From an uncultured Lachnospiraceae bacterium (GTDB lineage Bacteria; Bacillota; Clostridia; Lachnospirales; Lachnospiraceae): a stretch of 5,551 bases of DNA. The stretch spans positions 1 to 5,551 of the forward strand of contig CAJOLO010000219.1 of assembly GCA_905235345.1 (NCBI GenBank), in the 5' to 3' direction. Below, in pieces: positions 5,550-5,551 of the stretch. Position 1 is the stretch's first letter. Each line of letters begins with the position of its first letter. The translations under genes and the position numbers were made by a program. A model generated the notes under the pieces. That model had not been told where the DNA came from, did no database searches, and saw nothing but the letters and a program-made list of their open reading frames with translations.

Positions 5550-5551
5550 CA

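Noticed and set aside
1..5551. Unusual frequency of GGATC or GAGTC sites that would reveal the restriction specificity
   Set aside because: By eye there are roughly eight GGATC/GATCC and two GAGTC/GACTC sites; the counts are too small in one window to show avoidance.

Overview
The window looks like chromosomal DNA of a low- to mid-GC Gram-positive anaerobe, most likely a Clostridia/Lachnospiraceae-type organism (Butyrivibrio/Roseburia-like; inferred, not proven). The reasons are strong AGGAG-type Shine-Dalgarno sites, the housekeeping trio ddl - murI - DUF1934, and a Gram-positive-type SOS (LexA/DinR) box. Every gene I can support reads on the minus strand, so transcription runs from right to left.

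Right half (about 2849-5549), core genes: D-alanine--D-alanine ligase (ddl), a 200-base spacer filled by a long imperfect palindrome, glutamate racemase (murI), and a DUF1934/YwiB-like protein. ddl and murI supply the two D-amino-acid inputs of peptidoglycan, D-Ala-D-Ala and D-Glu. The DUF1934 gene seems to have lost one base near its 3' end: the expected last beta strand is encoded in another frame and a Cys/His-rich tail replaces it.

Left half (about 1-2820), accessory cassette: a compact, AT-rich type IIS restriction-modification operon. A D12-class N6-adenine methyltransferase with a Dam-like recognition hairpin comes first. It is followed 15 bases later by an AlwI-family endonuclease that starts with TTG, and the Shine-Dalgarno of the endonuclease overlaps the methyltransferase stop codon. 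A terminator-like hairpin follows the operon. The first 39 codons of an unidentified gene then run off the left edge.

The most interesting signal is at 2781-2814. The only recognisable promoter of the restriction-modification operon carries a near-consensus SOS box (CGAAC-N4-GTTCG) across its -35 element. This suggests the operon is repressed by LexA and induced by DNA damage, an uncommon control for a type II system. Because unmethylated sites cut by the endonuclease would themselves trigger SOS, this could form a feedback loop that raises methyltransferase when the chromosome is under-protected. This is inference and can be tested directly.
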